NCBI GenBank assembly: GCA_947501445.1
Contig: CANMVS010000015.1
Location: 1-64,000 of the forward strand
DNA: 64,000 nucleotides
From: an uncultured Rhizobiaceae group bacterium
GTDB lineage: Bacteria > Pseudomonadota > Alphaproteobacteria > Rhizobiales > Rhizobiaceae
Reading direction: 5' to 3'
Numbering within the stretch: the first letter of the stretch is position 1; every line of letters starts with the position of its first letter. Of the stretch, positions 16,785 through 27,080 are shown piece after piece. Below the pieces are notes generated by a model. That model was not told the origin of the DNA, did not search any database, and saw only the letters and a list, made by a program, of their open reading frames with translations. The position numbers and the translations under genes are program-made.

Positions 16785-18214
16785 TGTTCAATGACCAGTG
16801 TCTTCAAAAAGGCAATCAATGCGGAGCGCTGGTTTTGATCCAGTGCGACATAGGCATCGCGGCTTTGGCGGGCGTCACCGCCATGGACCCTGATGATTTC
16901 ATCAAGGGTTGAATGATCACCGCGATGGCCATAGGGGGCGGTTGAAGCAATACCCCATAGCTCACTGGTCATGAAAACATTGCGCGCCACAAAGCGCTGT
17001 CCCAACAATTCATTCCCAAGATCAGCAATCTGCTGGTCTGCTATCGTGTGGCGCTTCAGGTCGCCAAACAAAGGCACCAGCACAGCGCCATTTTCGTCTT
17101 TGGGCAAAGTCTTTGCCCAATCCATGAGGGCGAGATCATAGGTTGCACCGCCGGCAATTTCTCCGGAACGCAGGGTGCCGGCTGCATCAAATTGGCCGGG
17201 ATCGTCAAAAGACAGACTGTTGAGCGGTAACGTTGGCCGGTGGCACGTTGCACAGCCCGTATCAGCAAACAGGACTTCTCCCTGTTGTGCCGCAGCGCGC
17301 CAGGCATCATTTTGTGGAACCTGTTGCACTGGCGGTGGCCGTGTTGCCTGCCAGGCGACGAGCGCTGAGACGTCACCTGCAGACATTTCGTCGGAGATGC
17401 CATCCTCATCAAAGTCCGGCTCGCCCGTCCATCGTGTGCCAAAGCGTTCATCGGCCTGAATGCCATGGTGATGGTTGAGCGCATTGACCGTGAACTGGCG
17501 CAAAGAACCAATCACGCCCTTTTGGCTGAATGGCCTGATGACAAGATCGGTATCAATACCGTCAATTCCGGACAAATCCACAATGCCGTCCGGGTCTGCG
17601 CTGAGTGTTCCAAATTCAATGCCCTTGCTCTCAAGGGTCACACTTTGTCTTTTGCCGGTTGATCGTGCAGCTTTCAGGAGTTGCTGCCGTTGCCTGTGCA
17701 AATCGGCTGACATTTCTCGCGCCAGCAGTTCCACCAGTCCGGCCCCCATAAGGTGATTGGTGTTGCGCTCATTGGAAAATTGCGGATCGGACGTATCGAA
17801 CTGGGCATTGGTAAACCCTTCGGAGACAAACACATTGGTCACAAAATCGCCGGCACCGCCAACAACAGGATCATTATGACAGGATGAACAGGCGTTTGAA
17901 TCGGCGCCGGACAGGCGTTGAAAATTCTGCTGCGGTGGGCGCTTTCGTTTGGTGGGTATAATGGCCTGCGTTGCCATTGGGCGACCCGCACCATCCAGGG
18001 TGGTGAACTTGGCTCTGAAGCGTTTTTCACCGGCTTCATTCAATGCATTCAACTGCTGCAGCGAAAGCGTGCCAGTCAGATTGCTCTGGTCAATATGTCC
18101 ACGGATGGCCTTTTCCGACCATGCGGGCTGGCTCGTCTGTTCTTCAGCCAGGGCCGCGCTTGCGGACAGGATGATGAGGAAGGCGGTCAGACTATCCCTG
18201 AAGAGCATCATCAA
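16781..18214 (-). CDS. Di-heme c-type cytochrome (DHOR / DUF1111-like oxidoreductase)
   Basis: Periplasmic protein of 477 aa with a signal peptide (about residues 1-23, ending ALA). Two heme c motifs are present: C109-S-S-C112-H113 and C321-A-T-C324-H325. The second is within a domain with the TAPYGHRGDHSTLDEII motif of cytochrome c peroxidase/MauG relatives and DHOR proteins. The reading frame starts inside the end of the ROK gene (23-nt overlap; ATGs at 18214, 18211 and 18208 are possible) and overlaps the ASPIC gene by 4 nt. The three genes are therefore translationally linked. Electron donor and substrate are unknown. Confidence 0.86.
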   Translation of the reverse strand: MMMLFRDSLTAFLIILSASAALAEEQTSQPAWSEKAIRGHIDQSNLTGTLSLQQLNALNEAGEKRFRAKFTTLDGAGRPMATQAIIPTKRKRPPQQNFQRLSGADSNACSSCHNDPVVGGAGDFVTNVFVSEGFTNAQFDTSDPQFSNERNTNHLMGAGLVELLAREMSADLHRQRQQLLKAARSTGKRQSVTLESKGIEFGTLSADPDGIVDLSGIDGIDTDLVIRPFSQKGVIGSLRQFTVNALNHHHGIQADERFGTRWTGEPDFDEDGISDEMSAGDVSALVAWQATRPPPVQQVPQNDAWRAAAQQGEVLFADTGCATCHRPTLPLNSLSFDDPGQFDAAGTLRSGEIAGGATYDLALMDWAKTLPKDENGAVLVPLFGDLKRHTIADQQIADLGNELLGQRFVARNVFMTSELWGIASTAPYGHRGDHSTLDEIIRVHGGDARQSRDAYVALDQNQRSALIAFLKTLVIEQ

Positions 18215-19439
18215 GCGCTCCGATTTGTTGTTGTGTTGCCTGCGCGAACATTTCGTCCAGTCCTCTCAACGCGGTGATCGTACAGCCCTCGAGAATCAGC
18301 GGTGTTTCATCGGGGTAGCAATGGATTTCAATATCGTCCTTTATGACGTCAAGTTTGGTTGCGCGTATGGCATCGCGCAATGGTTTTTCAATGAATTCAA
18401 AGGCTTCAGTTCCCTTTCCGACGAAAGCAACTGGGAAGGAGTCCATGAGTGCATACATGTCGGCAATACCGGTGCCCAGCGCACGTCCGGCCTCACCATA
18501 GGCAACAATAGCACTTTGTGCGCCACTGCTTGCGTCGGCATGCACTGCCCGCATTTGCTGGTGGCTGATATCATTTCGCGGCGTTGTTGAAACATCCACC
18601 GACCGGGCGCGTCTGTATATCGCATAATCACCCGCGTAGGCTTCTATACAGCCCATGCGGCCACAACGGCAAAGGGCGCCCTCGGGAATATGCGACAGGT
18701 GACCAAACTCGGTGCCGGATGAGCGAATGCCACTGACCAGTTCGCCGTTCAGCACCAGCCCCATGCCGATACCGTGGGAGAGCAGCACAGCGGCATAGTT
18801 TTGATTAAATCTTTCCGGTTCGCGCCAGTTCAGCGCCCGCGCAATCATGCTGCAGTCGTTGGATATCTTAACGTAGGCACCGAACACATTTTGCAGATGG
18901 GATTTGAATGCAAGGTCCCTGTGTCGGGTAATGGGCGACCAGAGCATTGAGGTGCCATCGACATCGGTTGCACCCTGAACACCAAGGCGTATGCGCCGTA
19001 ATACGCCAGCACCATCGGGGACTTTTTTCAATGTTTCATTCAGGGTTTCAGTCAAAACAGCAAAAAACATGTCGGGCGTTGCCTGACGTGCCTGAAATGC
19101 CTTGTCTGTTGTGGCAAGGGCTGTGCCTGTGTAATCCGAGATTGTGATGGACACCTGATCCAGTTGCAGCGCGATGGCGGCGACCAGCGCTGCCTGCCTG
19201 TTGAGGAAAAGGCGGACCTGCGGCCTGCCACGGCCGATATTCGCGGTGCTTCCGGCTTCCTGACTGACGATAATGTTTTCCTCAAGCAGCTCAGACGTTA
19301 TGGCCGAGACTGTCGAGGCACTCAGGCCGGTTTTCGCACAGATTCCCTTTCGCGATATTGAACCGCTGTCGCGCAGTACCGCCAATATGCGCTGACGATT
19401 GCGCTTGCGTACATCGTCCGATTTTCCCAGTACAACCAC
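18192..19439 (-). CDS. ROK-family transcriptional regulator, candidate xylose repressor
   Basis: A 415-aa protein with an N-terminal winged helix (about residues 10-70, ISRKGICAKTGLSASTVSAI) and the linker GRGRP. It also has a ROK sugar-binding/kinase-like domain with the zinc-type cysteine motif CRCGRMGCIEAY at about 263-274. ROK repressors with this architecture (XylR, NagC, Mlc) bind sugars or phosphorylated signals. It diverges from xylF across 216 nt, so control of the xyl operon is the natural inference. It also heads a transcript that continues into the di-heme cytochrome and ASPIC genes. Confidence 0.9.
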   Translation of the reverse strand: MVVLGKSDDVRKRNRQRILAVLRDSGSISRKGICAKTGLSASTVSAITSELLEENIIVSQEAGSTANIGRGRPQVRLFLNRQAALVAAIALQLDQVSITISDYTGTALATTDKAFQARQATPDMFFAVLTETLNETLKKVPDGAGVLRRIRLGVQGATDVDGTSMLWSPITRHRDLAFKSHLQNVFGAYVKISNDCSMIARALNWREPERFNQNYAAVLLSHGIGMGLVLNGELVSGIRSSGTEFGHLSHIPEGALCRCGRMGCIEAYAGDYAIYRRARSVDVSTTPRNDISHQQMRAVHADASSGAQSAIVAYGEAGRALGTGIADMYALMDSFPVAFVGKGTEAFEFIEKPLRDAIRATKLDVIKDDIEIHCYPDETPLILEGCTITALRGLDEMFAQATQQQIGALDDALQG

Positions 19440-19471
19440 TGCCTGTTATTCCTCCCGGTTCCAGTCTAAAT

Positions 19472-19504
19472 ATGCTGCAGTGCAATATTAATGCTGCAAT
19501 ACAA
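19472..19504. promoter_or_regulatory. Direct repeat in the ROK/xylF divergent promoter region
   Basis: ATGCTGCAGTGCAA (19472-19485) recurs as ATGCTGCAATACAA (19491-19504), 12 of 14 identical with a 19-bp period. A TTGACA hexamer at 19531-19536 points toward xylF. The repeat is a candidate operator for the ROK regulator; it is seen only in this one promoter region. Confidence 0.4.
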
Positions 19505-19655
19505 CAACTTAGCCGGTCTTAATTTTCAAGTTGACACAGCTTGATGATTAAGTCACTATTTTTTTCGAGCCTCGAATTAAATGGCTCATGTGTAAGCGTG
19601 ATCAAGCGTATCGAATGAGCGATACGATGATCCACTCACCGGGAGGTTATGAAAA

Positions 19656-20696
19656 ATGAAGATTCTTACCACTGCGCTCATGGGCGCGGTTTTTGCTGTA
19701 TCGGTTGCCGGTTCTGCTCTTGCTGATGGCAAAACCATTGGTGTTTCCTGGTCGAATTTCCAGGAAGAACGCTGGAAGACTGACGAAGCAGCCATGAAGG
19801 CAGCCATTGAAGCTGCTGGTGACAAGTACATCTCGGCAGACGCCCAATCATCAGCGTCCAAGCAATTGACCGATGTTGAGGCCCTGATTGCGCAGGGTGC
19901 CGATGCCATTATTATCCTCGCTCAGGATTCAAGTGCCATTGGACCAGCAGTTGAAAAAGCTTCTGCTGAAGGCATTCCGGTCGTTGGATATGACCGTCTG
20001 ATCGAAAATCCGGAAGCTTTCTACATCACCTTTGATAATAAGGAAGTGGGCCGCATGCAGGCACGCGCCGTTTTGGCTGCCATGCCGGAAGGCAACTATG
20101 CTTTCATCAAAGGCTCTTCTGCAGACCCAAATGCTGATTTCCTGTTTTCAGGTCAGATGGAAGTTCTCAAGGAAGCCATGGACAGCGGCAAAGTCAAGAA
20201 TGTTGGCGAAGCCTACACCGACGGTTGGAAGCCTGAAAATGCTCAAAAGAACATGGAGCAGATTCTGACGGCCAATGACAACAAGGTTGACGCTGTTGTT
20301 GCTTCCAATGACGGAACTGCCGGCGGCGTTGTTGCCGCGCTTTCTGCCCAGGGAATGGATGGAACAGTGCCTGTATCAGGACAGGATGGTGACCATGCCG
20401 CGCTTAATCGTGTAGCGCTTGGTACCCAGACAGTGTCCGTCTGGAAGGATGCACGTGAGCTTGGCAAGAATGCTGCCACGATTGCATCTGTTCTGGCCAA
20501 TGGCACAAGCATGGCTGACGTGCCAGGTGCGGTTAAATGGTCCGGTGGACCCGGTGGCGTTGAGATGAACGCTGTTTTCCTTGCGCCTGTTCCGGTTACC
20601 AAAGACAATCTTGGTGACGTGATTGACGCTGGCTGGGTCGGCAAAGACGTTGTTTGTCAGGGCGTATCGGCTGGTTCGACAGCGGCCTGTAACTAA
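19656..20696 (+). CDS. xylF: D-xylose ABC transporter substrate-binding protein
   Basis: Periplasmic CUT2 binding protein of 346 aa. Signal peptide about residues 1-23 (cleavage after SALA). The mature start [19 protein letters not shown] is characteristic of XylF, as are the xylose-binding segment [17 protein letters not shown] (about 110-126) and the [10 protein letters not shown] hinge region (about 212-221). A clear GGGAGG precedes the ATG at 19656. First gene of the xylose operon and separated from the permease by an 11-bp terminator-like stem. The following xylB and xylA make xylose the ligand with good certainty. Confidence 0.95.
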   Translation: MKILTTALMGAVFAVSVAGSALADGKTIGVSWSNFQEERWKTDEAAMKAAIEAAGDKYISADAQSSASKQLTDVEALIAQGADAIIILAQDSSAIGPAVEKASAEGIPVVGYDRLIENPEAFYITFDNKEVGRMQARAVLAAMPEGNYAFIKGSSADPNADFLFSGQMEVLKEAMDSGKVKNVGEAYTDGWKPENAQKNMEQILTANDNKVDAVVASNDGTAGGVVAALSAQGMDGTVPVSGQDGDHAALNRVALGTQTVSVWKDARELGKNAATIASVLANGTSMADVPGAVKWSGGPGGVEMNAVFLAPVPVTKDNLGDVIDAGWVGKDVVCQGVSAGSTAACN

Positions 20697-20722
20697 AAGA
20701 TTTCGCTGCGGCGACGTCTTAT

Positions 20723-20754
20723 ACGCCGCGATCTGTTAGGATCGCGGCGTTTTT
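20723..20754 (+). terminator. Intra-operonic terminator/attenuator after xylF
   Basis: A perfect 11-bp stem, ACGCCGCGATC (20723-20733) with GATCGCGGCGT (20740-20750), loop TGTTAG, followed by TTTT. Position 27 nt after the xylF stop and 31 nt before the xylH start suggests partial termination that favours binding-protein expression. Confidence 0.85.
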
Positions 20755-20784
20755 AATACACCTTGTCAATTGGGAGAAGCTGCA

Positions 20785-22098
20785 ATGACGGACAGTCAGA
20801 CAAAGTCCGCTGCAGATACTGCGCGCGTTTCGCAGATGTCAGTAGTTGGCCGATTTTTTAAGGCGACTGAACTCGATACACGTATGCTGGGTATGATCGG
20901 CGCACTGCTGCTGATCTGGATATTATTCGACGTTTTTTCCGGCGGTCTGTTTTTGACACCGCGTAACCTGTGGAACCTTTCAGTGCAGACGGCATCGGTT
21001 GCCGTGATGGCCACCGGCATGGTGCTGGTCATTGTGACGCGCAATATTGATCTGTCTGTAGGGTCAATTCTCGGGTTTGTCGGCATGATAATGGCCGTAA
21101 CGCAGGCTGAAGTTCTGCCCGCTATTATCGGGTTTGACAATCCCTTTACCTGGCTCATTGCCCTGCTGGTCGGGATTGCAGTTGGTGCCGCGATTGGTGC
21201 ACTGCACGGTTACATTATTGCCTACCTCGGTGTTCCGGCTTTCATTGTAACACTTGGTGGCTTGCTCGTGTGGCGCGGGGCGGCCTGGTGGGTAACATCC
21301 GGTCGAACGGTCGCGCCGATGGATTCGACCTTTCGGTTGATGGGCGGCGGCCCGTCAGGTTCTGTCGGTGCCATGGCGAGCTGGATCGTCGGTCTGATTG
21401 CCTGCGTGGCGATTGTCGCCATGATCGTGAGTGCACGCCGTCAGCGAAAGAGGTTCAAATTTCCGTTGCGCCCTGTCTGGGCGGAAACCATTCTTGCGGC
21501 AGTGGGCTGTATTCTTGTGCTCGGCGCAATCTATATCGTCAACATCTATTATTGGCCCGTGGGCATTGTGCGCAAATATATTGCCGCCAATAATCTGGAG
21601 GTTTCCGAAACTGAACTGCTGATTGCGCATGGTGTTGCGATCCCGGTTCTGATTGCCATTCTTGTCTGCATTGTCATGACATTCATGGCGACGCGCACCC
21701 GTTTTGGTCGTTATGTATTTGCGCTTGGTGGAAACCCGGAAGCCGCAGCGCTTGCTGGTATCAATACCCGTTGGGTAACGATGAAGATTTTCATCATCAT
21801 GGGTGTGCTGTGTGCCATTGCTGCGGCAATCTCCACGGCCCGTTTGAATGCTGCAACCAATGCTCAGGGTACCCTGGATGAATTGCTGACGATTGCTGCG
21901 GCTGTCATTGGCGGTACGTCACTTGCTGGCGGTGTCGGCACGATTGCAGGGGCAATGATTGGCGCTGTGGTTATGCAGTCGTTGCAGTCGGGCATGGTGT
22001 TGCTCGGTCTGGATACACCGCTTCAAAACATCGTTGTCGGTATTGTGCTGGTGATAGCCGTGTGGCTTGACTCGCTCTATCGCAAATCACAAATCTAG
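20785..22098 (+). CDS. xylH: Xylose ABC transporter permease
   Basis: CUT2 inner-membrane subunit of 437 aa, the long form typical of XylH. It contains multiple hydrophobic segments and the conserved GMVLVIVTRNIDLSVGSILG region (about residues 77-96). A second signature region, FALGGNPEAAALAGI, is near 312 and the GGTSLAGGVGTIAGA loop is near 377. The ATG at 20785 has GGGAGAA eight nt upstream; a longer TTG-initiated form would begin upstream of that site. Located between xylF and the ATPase gene (18-nt gap). Confidence 0.93.
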   Translation: MTDSQTKSAADTARVSQMSVVGRFFKATELDTRMLGMIGALLLIWILFDVFSGGLFLTPRNLWNLSVQTASVAVMATGMVLVIVTRNIDLSVGSILGFVGMIMAVTQAEVLPAIIGFDNPFTWLIALLVGIAVGAAIGALHGYIIAYLGVPAFIVTLGGLLVWRGAAWWVTSGRTVAPMDSTFRLMGGGPSGSVGAMASWIVGLIACVAIVAMIVSARRQRKRFKFPLRPVWAETILAAVGCILVLGAIYIVNIYYWPVGIVRKYIAANNLEVSETELLIAHGVAIPVLIAILVCIVMTFMATRTRFGRYVFALGGNPEAAALAGINTRWVTMKIFIIMGVLCAIAAAISTARLNAATNAQGTLDELLTIAAAVIGGTSLAGGVGTIAGAMIGAVVMQSLQSGMVLLGLDTPLQNIVVGIVLVIAVWLDSLYRKSQI

Positions 22099-22116
22099 CA
22101 ATAAGGGGAAGATGAG

Positions 22117-22905
22117 ATGAATACGATTACTGATACTCAACCCCTCGTGGATATGAAGAATATTTCCATTTCCTTTGGCGGTATCCATGCGGTGGATGAT
22201 ACATCCGTTGACCTTTTTCCCGGCGAAGTGGTGGCACTGCTTGGTCACAATGGTGCCGGTAAATCAACGCTGGTCAAGATTCTTTCAGGCGCTTATCAGC
22301 GCAGTGCGGGTGAAATTCAAATTGATGGTTCGGAAGCGGTCATCAATAACCCTCGCGATGCCAAGGCATACGGTATTGAAACGATCTACCAGACGCTGGC
22401 ACTGGCAGACAATGTTGACACGGCGGCCAATCTTTATCTCGGGCGTGAATTGTTGACGTCCTGGGGCACATTGGATGATGTTGCCATGGAGGCAAAGGCA
22501 CGGGAGGTCATGGGCAGGCTCAATCCACGCTTTCAACGTTTCAAGGAGCCGGTGAAGGCACTGTCAGGTGGACAACGCCAGTCGGTGGCCATTGCCCGGG
22601 CCATTTTGTTCAATGCGCGCATTCTGATTATGGATGAGCCCACGGCAGCGCTTGGACCGGAAGAAACCGCACAGGTATCCGACTTGATCCTGAAGCTGAA
22701 AGCCGACGGCATCGGCATCTTCCTCGTCAGTCATGATATCGCCGATGTGTTCGACCTGGCAGACCGGGTGGCCGTGATGAAAAACGGTCAGGTTGTTGGC
22801 CATGCGCGCACATCCGAAGTTACCAAGGATGAGGTGCTGGGCATGATCATTCTGGGTAAATGCCCCCCCGGAGCCACCCCGGGTCCCGGTGCCGTGCCAT
22901 CCTGA
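22117..22905 (+). CDS. xylG: Xylose ABC transporter ATP-binding protein, single-domain form
   Basis: ATPase of 262 aa with one nucleotide-binding domain: Walker [10 protein letters not shown] at about residues 44-52, signature LSGGQ at about 149-153, Walker B ILIMDEP near 169-175, and the H-loop His in VSHD near 206. Classical XylG proteins have two fused ABC domains (about 500 aa). This half-length form is like FrcA-type ATPases of rhizobia and would act as a homodimer. The C-terminal tail is Pro/Gly-rich. RBS AAGGGGAAGA precedes the ATG. A 112-nt gap with a hairpin separates it from xylB. Confidence 0.92.
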   Translation: MNTITDTQPLVDMKNISISFGGIHAVDDTSVDLFPGEVVALLGHNGAGKSTLVKILSGAYQRSAGEIQIDGSEAVINNPRDAKAYGIETIYQTLALADNVDTAANLYLGRELLTSWGTLDDVAMEAKAREVMGRLNPRFQRFKEPVKALSGGQRQSVAIARAILFNARILIMDEPTAALGPEETAQVSDLILKLKADGIGIFLVSHDIADVFDLADRVAVMKNGQVVGHARTSEVTKDEVLGMIILGKCPPGATPGPGAVPS

Positions 22906-22923
22906 TCGGCCTGTTGCCAACGA

Positions 22924-22952
22924 CGGGCGTCTGCCAGTGCGGTCGACGCCCG
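22924..22952 (+). promoter_or_regulatory. Hairpin between transporter and catabolic xyl genes
   Basis: An 8-bp perfect stem, CGGGCGTC (22924-22931) with GACGCCCG (22945-22952), and a 13-nt loop. It has no T-run. Its place in the 112-nt xylG-xylB gap suggests an mRNA processing or stability element. Confidence 0.4.
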
Positions 22953-23017
22953 AATATTGATAGGCCATCGCCGCAAAAGCAGCATGGTCAAAACCGATGA
23001 ATTGCAGGTGAGGTAAG

Positions 23018-24469
23018 ATGTATCTGGGACTTGATCTGGGCACTTCCAGTGTCAAAGCGCTGGTGATTGATGAAAATCAGGCCATTATGGCGTCAGCAAC
23101 CGCTGATCTGGATGTCTCGCGGTCACAGGCTGGTTGGTCAGAACAGGATCCGGCAAAGTGGATTGAGGCCACGCAAATGGCCGTTGGCCAATTGAAGGCC
23201 AATCATCCGGCTGCCCTGGCTGCGACCAGGGCAATTGGTCTGTCGGGCCATATGCATGGCGCAACCCTGCTGGATGCCAGCGACAACATCCTGCGGCCAT
23301 GTATTTTGTGGAATGATACGCGCAGTTATCTTGAAGCAGATGCACTGGATCACAACCCTGCATTCAGGCAGCTCTCCGGCAATATTGTCTTTCCAGGCTT
23401 TACAGCGCCCAAATTGAAATGGGTGAAAAACAATGAGCCGGACATATTTGCCAAAACCGCAAAAGTGTTGCTGCCAAAGGACTATTTACGACTCTGGTTG
23501 ACCGGCGAATATGTCTCCGAAATGTCCGATGCATCGGGAACCAGTTGGCTCGACGTTGGCAAGCGCCAATGGTCGCCTCAATTGCTCGGTGCCTGTGACA
23601 TGGATATCGCTCAGATGCCGGCACTTGTTGAGGGATCAGATGCAAGTGGAAATCTGCGACCGGAACTTGCGTCGCAATGGGGCATGGGTGGCCCGGTTGT
23701 TGTTGCCGGCGGGGCTGGAGACAATGCAGCCACGGCTGTCGGCATGGGTACGGTCAACGAGGGCGCGGCTTTTGTTTCCCTTGGAACCTCCGGTGTCATC
23801 TTTGCTGCAAATAATGCCTATCGACCAAACCCCGACAGTGCGGTTCACACTTTTTGTCATGCATTGCCCGACAGTTGGCATCAGATGGGGGTCATCTTAT
23901 CCGCAACCGATACGCTCAACTGGTTCGCTGGCATAACGGGATGTTCGGCGGCTGAGTTGACCGGGGAACTTGGTCAGACGCTGCAAAAACCCGGAGCGAT
24001 TTTTTTGCCCTATCTTTCGGGCGAACGGACACCGCACAATGATGCCAGCATTCGCGGGGCGATGACCGGGATATCTCACACAACGGACCGCAAGGCCGTG
24101 ACAGCATCAATTTTGCAGGGTGTCGCTTTTGCTTTTCGCGACAGCATTGAGGCTTTGGCTGCTGCCGGGACCAGGATTGACCGGCTGCTGTCCAGTGGTG
24201 GTGGATCCAGATCTGATTTCTGGCTGCGCACGATAGCGACCACATTGAATGCGCCCATTGACGTGTCGCAGGCCGGCGACGTTGGTGCGGCGTTCGGCGC
24301 GGCGCGTCTTGGCATGCTTGCACACGAAGGTGTGGACAGTCTTTCGCATTGTACGCAACCGGCCATCGAACAGACAATTGAACCCGACAATAACCTGCTG
24401 GCATCCTTTGATGATGCCTATCAAACCTACCGCCGCACATACCCGGCAATTCGGAGCATTTCACAATGA
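23018..24469 (+). CDS. xylB: Xylulokinase
   Basis: Phosphorylates D-xylulose to xylulose-5-phosphate. This 483-aa FGGY kinase opens with the phosphate loop [14 protein letters not shown] at residues 3-16. It contains [13 protein letters not shown] (about 74-86) typical of xylulokinase, the ATP-site [14 protein letters not shown] near 231, and [15 protein letters not shown] near 391. GAGG precedes the ATG at 23018. Its stop overlaps the xylA start by 4 nt (ATGA). Confidence 0.96.
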   Translation: MYLGLDLGTSSVKALVIDENQAIMASATADLDVSRSQAGWSEQDPAKWIEATQMAVGQLKANHPAALAATRAIGLSGHMHGATLLDASDNILRPCILWNDTRSYLEADALDHNPAFRQLSGNIVFPGFTAPKLKWVKNNEPDIFAKTAKVLLPKDYLRLWLTGEYVSEMSDASGTSWLDVGKRQWSPQLLGACDMDIAQMPALVEGSDASGNLRPELASQWGMGGPVVVAGGAGDNAATAVGMGTVNEGAAFVSLGTSGVIFAANNAYRPNPDSAVHTFCHALPDSWHQMGVILSATDTLNWFAGITGCSAAELTGELGQTLQKPGAIFLPYLSGERTPHNDASIRGAMTGISHTTDRKAVTASILQGVAFAFRDSIEALAAAGTRIDRLLSSGGGSRSDFWLRTIATTLNAPIDVSQAGDVGAAFGAARLGMLAHEGVDSLSHCTQPAIEQTIEPDNNLLASFDDAYQTYRRTYPAIRSISQ

Positions 24470-25776
24470 GTACAGGATTTTTTGCCAATACCGACAGTAT
24501 TGCATTTGAAGGCGAACAGAGCACTAATCCGCTGGCATTCCGGCACTATAATCGCGACGAGATTGTCATGGGCAAGCGGATGGAAGACCATCTGCGTTTT
24601 GCCGCCTGTTACTGGCACAGTTTCTGCTGGCCGGGTCTGGACCCGTTTGGCGGCCAGACGTTTGATCGGCCGTGGTTTGGCGATACCATTGAAGACGCGA
24701 AATTGAAGGCCGATGTGGCCTTCGAGATGTTCTCCATTCTCGGCGTGCCATACTATTGTTTTCACGATGCGGATGTGCGTCCGGAAGGCGCAGATTTTGT
24801 TGAAAACACAAAGAACCTCAACACCATCGTGGATTATCTTGAACGCAAGCAGGCTGACACCGGTGTCAAACTGTTGTGGGGTACAGCTAATCTGTTTTCC
24901 AACAGCCGCTATATGGCCGGTGGCGCTACCAATCCGGATCCGGACGTTTTTGCATTTGCCGCAGCCACGGTAAAAACCTGTCTTGATGCGACCCAACGCC
25001 TTGGCGGTGAAAACTATGTTTTGTGGGGCGGTCGTGAAGGCTATGAGACCCTGTTGAACACCAATATGGCGCACGAGTTTGATCAGATGGGGCGGTTTCT
25101 CAACATGGTTGTTGAGTACAAGCACAAAATTGGTTTCAAGGGTGCGATCCTGCTTGAGCCAAAGCCGCAGGAACCGACCAAACATCAGTATGATTATGAC
25201 GTGGCCACGGTCTATGGTTTCCTGAAACGCTATGGCCTTGAAAATGAGGTCAAGGTCAATATCGAACAGGGGCATGCCATCCTGGCCGGCCATTCGTTCG
25301 AACATGAATTGGCAATGGCAAATGCGCTGGGCATTTTCGGCTCCATCGATATGAATCGCAATGACTATCAGTCCGGTTGGGACACCGACCAGTTCCCCAA
25401 CAATGTGCCGGAGATGGCGCTGGCCTATTACCACGTGTTGCAGGGCGGGGGCTTCGTAACGGGTGGTACCAATTTTGATGCAAAATTGCGGCGTCAGTCG
25501 ATTGAACCCGATGACCTGCTCATGGCGCATGTGGGCGGTATGGATTGCTGCGCCCGTGGCCTGAAAGCTGCTGCCAAGATCATTGAAGACGGAACGCTGT
25601 CAGGATTTGTCGATGAACGCTATGCGGGCTGGCAGAATGCTGAAGCACAAAAAATGCTGTCTGGTGGGTATTCACTTGAGGATATTGCTGAATATGTGAC
25701 CGCTGCCAATGTCAATCCGAAGCCCAGATCGGGGCGTCAGGAATATCTGGAAAACATCGTCAACAGACGTGTTTAG
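24466..25776 (+). CDS. xylA: Xylose isomerase
   Basis: Converts D-xylose to D-xylulose using two divalent metals. The 436-aa length marks the class II form. Visible residues include the catalytic His in [10 protein letters not shown] (about 100-109), the metal-ligand segment [12 protein letters not shown] (about 135-146), [18 protein letters not shown] near 228, and [17 protein letters not shown] near 265. Translationally coupled to xylB. The TAG stop is already part of a hairpin-forming repeat module that can terminate the operon. Confidence 0.97.
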   Translation: MSTGFFANTDSIAFEGEQSTNPLAFRHYNRDEIVMGKRMEDHLRFAACYWHSFCWPGLDPFGGQTFDRPWFGDTIEDAKLKADVAFEMFSILGVPYYCFHDADVRPEGADFVENTKNLNTIVDYLERKQADTGVKLLWGTANLFSNSRYMAGGATNPDPDVFAFAAATVKTCLDATQRLGGENYVLWGGREGYETLLNTNMAHEFDQMGRFLNMVVEYKHKIGFKGAILLEPKPQEPTKHQYDYDVATVYGFLKRYGLENEVKVNIEQGHAILAGHSFEHELAMANALGIFGSIDMNRNDYQSGWDTDQFPNNVPEMALAYYHVLQGGGFVTGGTNFDAKLRRQSIEPDDLLMAHVGGMDCCARGLKAAAKIIEDGTLSGFVDERYAGWQNAEAQKMLSGGYSLEDIAEYVTAANVNPKPRSGRQEYLENIVNRRV

Positions 25777-25813
25777 ACCGTTATCCCGTTTCTGACAGAA
25801 CGTGAAACGGTCT
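25775..25813 (-). repeat. Half-copy (module 1 only) of the dispersed palindromic element, copy D
   Basis: AGACCGTT (25775-25782) pairs with AACGGTCT (25806-25813), and inside it CCGTTTC (25786-25792) can pair with GAAACGG (25804-25810). Read on the minus strand it matches module 1 of the full elements. It overlaps the last two bases of the xylA stop codon and probably serves as the transcript end. Confidence 0.75.
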
Positions 25814-26084
25814 CGTGATCGGGCAATCCAGACCTTGGCGGTAAAGCCATACACATCAGGATTTTGTTTGTTATCCATCAAAATTCTGGTGTACCCGCCT
25901 TTGCGGTTGGTTGTTCAGTCCATCGTCGGGCGGTCGACCCTGATCAATGCAGGCGTTACACTTTGATGGATCGCCTGTCCTTTTTTTAATCTGGTACCAA
26001 CATTTTTTAATACAGACGCTGGCAATCCTGATCTGAACCCGCCATAAAAAACGCTTCGGCACACTCAAATTGGCGGAGCCTGTC

Positions 26085-27080
26085 TTGATAAACACCCCTT
26101 ATCTTCTTTTTCTAGGCGATGCGCCTGATGCCTTGGCTGCCAAGGTTGCACAGGGCATCAAGGACTGGCGCCCTGAGCTGGCTATTGGGCAACTGCGTTT
26201 GCCCGGTTGCAATGCTGATATGGGTGTCGCAGATTTGACCCTTGAGCAGGCGGTTGCAAATGGCGCCAAAACGCTTGTAATCGGCGTTGCAAACCGTGGT
26301 GGTCTTATTTCACCCAGTTGGCTGAATGTGCTTGATGCAGCCCTGGTTGCCGGGCTGGATCTGGCATCCGGACTGCACAATCGTTTGACTGATGAGCCGA
26401 TGCTTGTGGAGCGGGCCCGCGAAACCGGACGCAGCCTGCATGATGTACGTATTCCGCAGACAAATTATCCAATCGCCAATGGCGTTCGGCGCACAGGAAA
26501 ACGTTGCCTGGCTGTTGGAACCGATTGCTCAGTTGGCAAAATGTACACGGCCCTGTGCATGGAGCGCGAAATGCGCGCGCGCGGCATGAAAGCCACCTTC
26601 AGGGCAACGGGACAAACAGGCATTCTTATTACCGGCGGCGGTGTGCCACTGGATGCCGTTGTTGCTGATTTCATGGCAGGTTCGGTTGAATTTTTGACGC
26701 CAGACAATGATGCCGATCACTGGGACCTGATCGAAGGGCAGGGCAGTATATTCCATCCCTCTTTTTCCGGTGTGACAATGGCCCTGATTCACGGTGGCCA
26801 GCCTGATGCTTTGATCCTGAGCGACGAGCCGAACCGTCCGCATATGCGTGGATTGCCGGATTACAAGGCACAAAGTCTCGAGAAATTGCGCGACACGGCG
26901 CTGTCGCTTGCCCATATCGTTAATCCGGACTGCAAAGTGACCGGTATTTCGCTCAATACGTCAGCCATGAATGATGATGAAGCCAGTCGTTATGCTGCGG
27001 CGATAGAGGATCGTATGGGCCTGCCAACAGTTGATCCGTTTCGACACGGTGCAGGCCGCCTCGTGGATGGTCTTTTATGA
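26085..27080 (+). CDS. dgcN: DUF1611 protein, probable D-glutamate N-acetyltransferase
   Basis: In the DgcN/DgcA route described for marine bacteria, this protein N-acetylates D-Glu, after which DgcA racemises the product to N-acetyl-L-Glu. The 331-aa protein has an N-terminal Rossmann-like part starting INTPYLLFLGDA and a C-terminal P-loop part with GTDCSVGKMYTALCME (about residues 145-160). A TTG start at 26085 is chosen because GGAG lies six nt upstream and homologues begin near this sequence; TTG 26070 has no site. It overlaps the racemase gene by 4 nt. Assignment rests on the DUF1611 signature plus the adjacent enolase-superfamily gene. Confidence 0.85.
   Translation: MINTPYLLFLGDAPDALAAKVAQGIKDWRPELAIGQLRLPGCNADMGVADLTLEQAVANGAKTLVIGVANRGGLISPSWLNVLDAALVAGLDLASGLHNRLTDEPMLVERARETGRSLHDVRIPQTNYPIANGVRRTGKRCLAVGTDCSVGKMYTALCMEREMRARGMKATFRATGQTGILITGGGVPLDAVVADFMAGSVEFLTPDNDADHWDLIEGQGSIFHPSFSGVTMALIHGGQPDALILSDEPNRPHMRGLPDYKAQSLEKLRDTALSLAHIVNPDCKVTGISLNTSAMNDDEASRYAAAIEDRMGLPTVDPFRHGAGRLVDGLL

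Noticed and set aside
24427-25530. A 367-codon open frame on the minus strand
   Set aside because: It lies wholly antisense to xylB/xylA, whose products match well-known families over their full length. Its translation resembles no known protein.
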